Source of the DNA: Kalmanozyma brasiliensis GHG001
Taxonomy: Eukaryota > Basidiomycota > Ustilaginomycetes > Ustilaginales
Direction: 5' to 3'
Assembly: GCF_000497045.1 (NCBI RefSeq)
Contig: NW_015961970.1
Location: forward strand, 806,802-870,801
Length of the DNA stretch: 64,000 nt
Shown here: in pieces, positions 63,368 through 64,000 of the stretch
Layout of the letters: every line of letters starts with the position of its first letter
Position numbering within the stretch: the first letter of the stretch is position 1
The notes under the pieces: model-generated
What the model saw: the letters and a program-made list of their open reading frames with translations, nothing else
What the model was told of the DNA's origin: nothing
Databases searched by the model: none
Translations under genes and position numbers: made by a program

Positions 63368-64000
63368 ATGTCTGGGCCGGGGTTCACTTCATCAGGGCCC
63401 AATCCCGCAGCAGCCGGGAGCAGCCGTCTCCCCGCCGTCCACGATGCCGAGGCAACATGGGGCTTTCTCGAACCGGGCATCGACCTCATGATGACCCGTC
63501 TCAAGGAAGGCATGACCTACCCACGCTACATGGAGCTCTACACCGTCGCATACAACCACTTCACCTCCTCCTCCCTCGCCTCCTCAGCCACCGGGCTCGG
63601 TCGCTCCAACGGGCCGTTCGGCTCGAAAGGCGGCACAAATCTCGTCGGCGCCGAACTTTACAAGTACCTCAAGAACTACTTTCAGACCCACCTCGAGGAG
63701 GTGCGCTCCGGCTCAGACGGTCTGTCGGAAGAGCCATTGCTGCGGTTCTACGCTACCGAATGGGACCGCTACACCACAGGCGCCAACTTTGTCCACCGTC
63801 TCTTTGCATATCTCAACCGCCACTGGGTCAAGCGCGAGAAGGATGAGGGTCGCAAACACATCTACACGGTCTACATCTTGGCGCTGGTGCAGTGGAAGGA
63901 GCACATGTTCCGCTACGTCCAGCAGAAGGGTCGGCTGGTGCAGGCGCTGCTCAAGCAGATCGAGAAGCAGCGCAACGGCGAAGTCATCGAGGCATCGCTC
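63368..64000 (+). CDS. CUL1: Cullin-1 (Cdc53-type SCF ubiquitin-ligase scaffold), N-terminal part (3' end outside window)
   Basis: The frame opens with ATG at 63368 (MSGPGFTSSGPNPAAAG) and runs without a stop to the window edge (211 codons). Cullin-1 scaffolds SCF ubiquitin ligases: its N-terminal helical repeats bind Skp1/F-box proteins and its missing C-terminal domain would bind Rbx1 and carry the neddylation lysine. Visible landmarks are TWGFLEPGIDLMMTRLKEGM, YMELYTVAYNHFT, ELYKYLKNYFQTHLEEV, FVHRLFAYLNRHWVKREKDE and GRKHIYTVYILALVQWKEHM, ending in LLKQIEKQRNGEVIEASL. The NRHWVKREKDEGRK-IY block and the IEKQRNGE ending match Cul1 better than Cul3 or Cul4. A Ser/Gly-rich insertion of ~25 residues follows the YNHF motif. 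Confidence 0.93.
   Translation, partial: MSGPGFTSSGPNPAAAGSSRLPAVHDAEATWGFLEPGIDLMMTRLKEGMTYPRYMELYTVAYNHFTSSSLASSATGLGRSNGPFGSKGGTNLVGAELYKYLKNYFQTHLEEVRSGSDGLSEEPLLRFYATEWDRYTTGANFVHRLFAYLNRHWVKREKDEGRKHIYTVYILALVQWKEHMFRYVQQKGRLVQALLKQIEKQRNGEVIEASL

Overview
The window looks like nuclear chromosomal DNA from a basidiomycete fungus, most likely a smut of the Ustilaginaceae (Ustilago/Sporisorium type). The basis is compact gene spacing, GC-rich coding sequence, large intronless ORFs beside small genes carrying short GTAAGN...CAG/TAG introns near their 5' ends, CT-rich leaders, and protein features such as a mitochondrial 3-hydroxyacyl-CoA dehydrogenase alongside peroxisomal beta-oxidation genes. 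The species cannot be fixed from sequence alone. I see no transposon, CRISPR array, rRNA, tRNA, viral insert or secondary-metabolite cluster.

I support 25 protein-coding genes; two run off the window edges (the ATR-type kinase on the left, a cullin on the right). Nine genes have introns that I resolved by hand from splice signals and reading phase: the SYLF-domain gene, TFA2, ATP16, prefoldin 5, 3-hydroxyacyl-CoA dehydrogenase, TOM22, PHO88/SND3, CK2 beta and EPL1. Several would be mis-annotated from simple ORFs. EPL1 loses its 27-codon first exon, prefoldin 5 is split into five exons, and the PPR gene gets an artificial TTG start.

Layout. 0-8 kb: ATR-type checkpoint kinase, glycogenin, SYLF (Ysc84-like) actin/lipid protein. 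8-19 kb: exocyst SEC3, a large mitochondrial PPR-like protein, a peroxisomal ABC half-transporter, TFIIE beta. 19-29 kb: F1 ATP synthase delta, a very large helical-repeat protein, prefoldin 5, a small orphan, mitochondrial 3-hydroxyacyl-CoA dehydrogenase. 29-40 kb: PRP43 helicase, a von Willebrand A protein, ARV1, TOM22, PHO88/SND3, CK2 beta. 40-53 kb: EPL1 (NuA4), FCF2 and SAS10/UTP3 (both small-subunit processome), peroxisomal thiolase. 53-64 kb: a 2,637-residue NUP159/NUP214-type nucleoporin, COQ5, cullin-1.

Themes. Most genes are housekeeping and unrelated, but some sets share a pathway: FCF2, SAS10 and PRP43 in ribosome biogenesis; the ABC transporter, PTS2 thiolase and mitochondrial dehydrogenase in fatty-acid oxidation; TOM22, ATP16, COQ5 and the PPR-like proteins in mitochondria. 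The strongest unexplained non-coding signal is the 394-bp divergent FCF2-SAS10 promoter. It carries a perfect 12-bp inverted repeat around an AAATTT core, a third similar palindrome, and GATGAG-type boxes. A similar combination lies upstream of PRP43. No wholly unprecedented gene system was identified.
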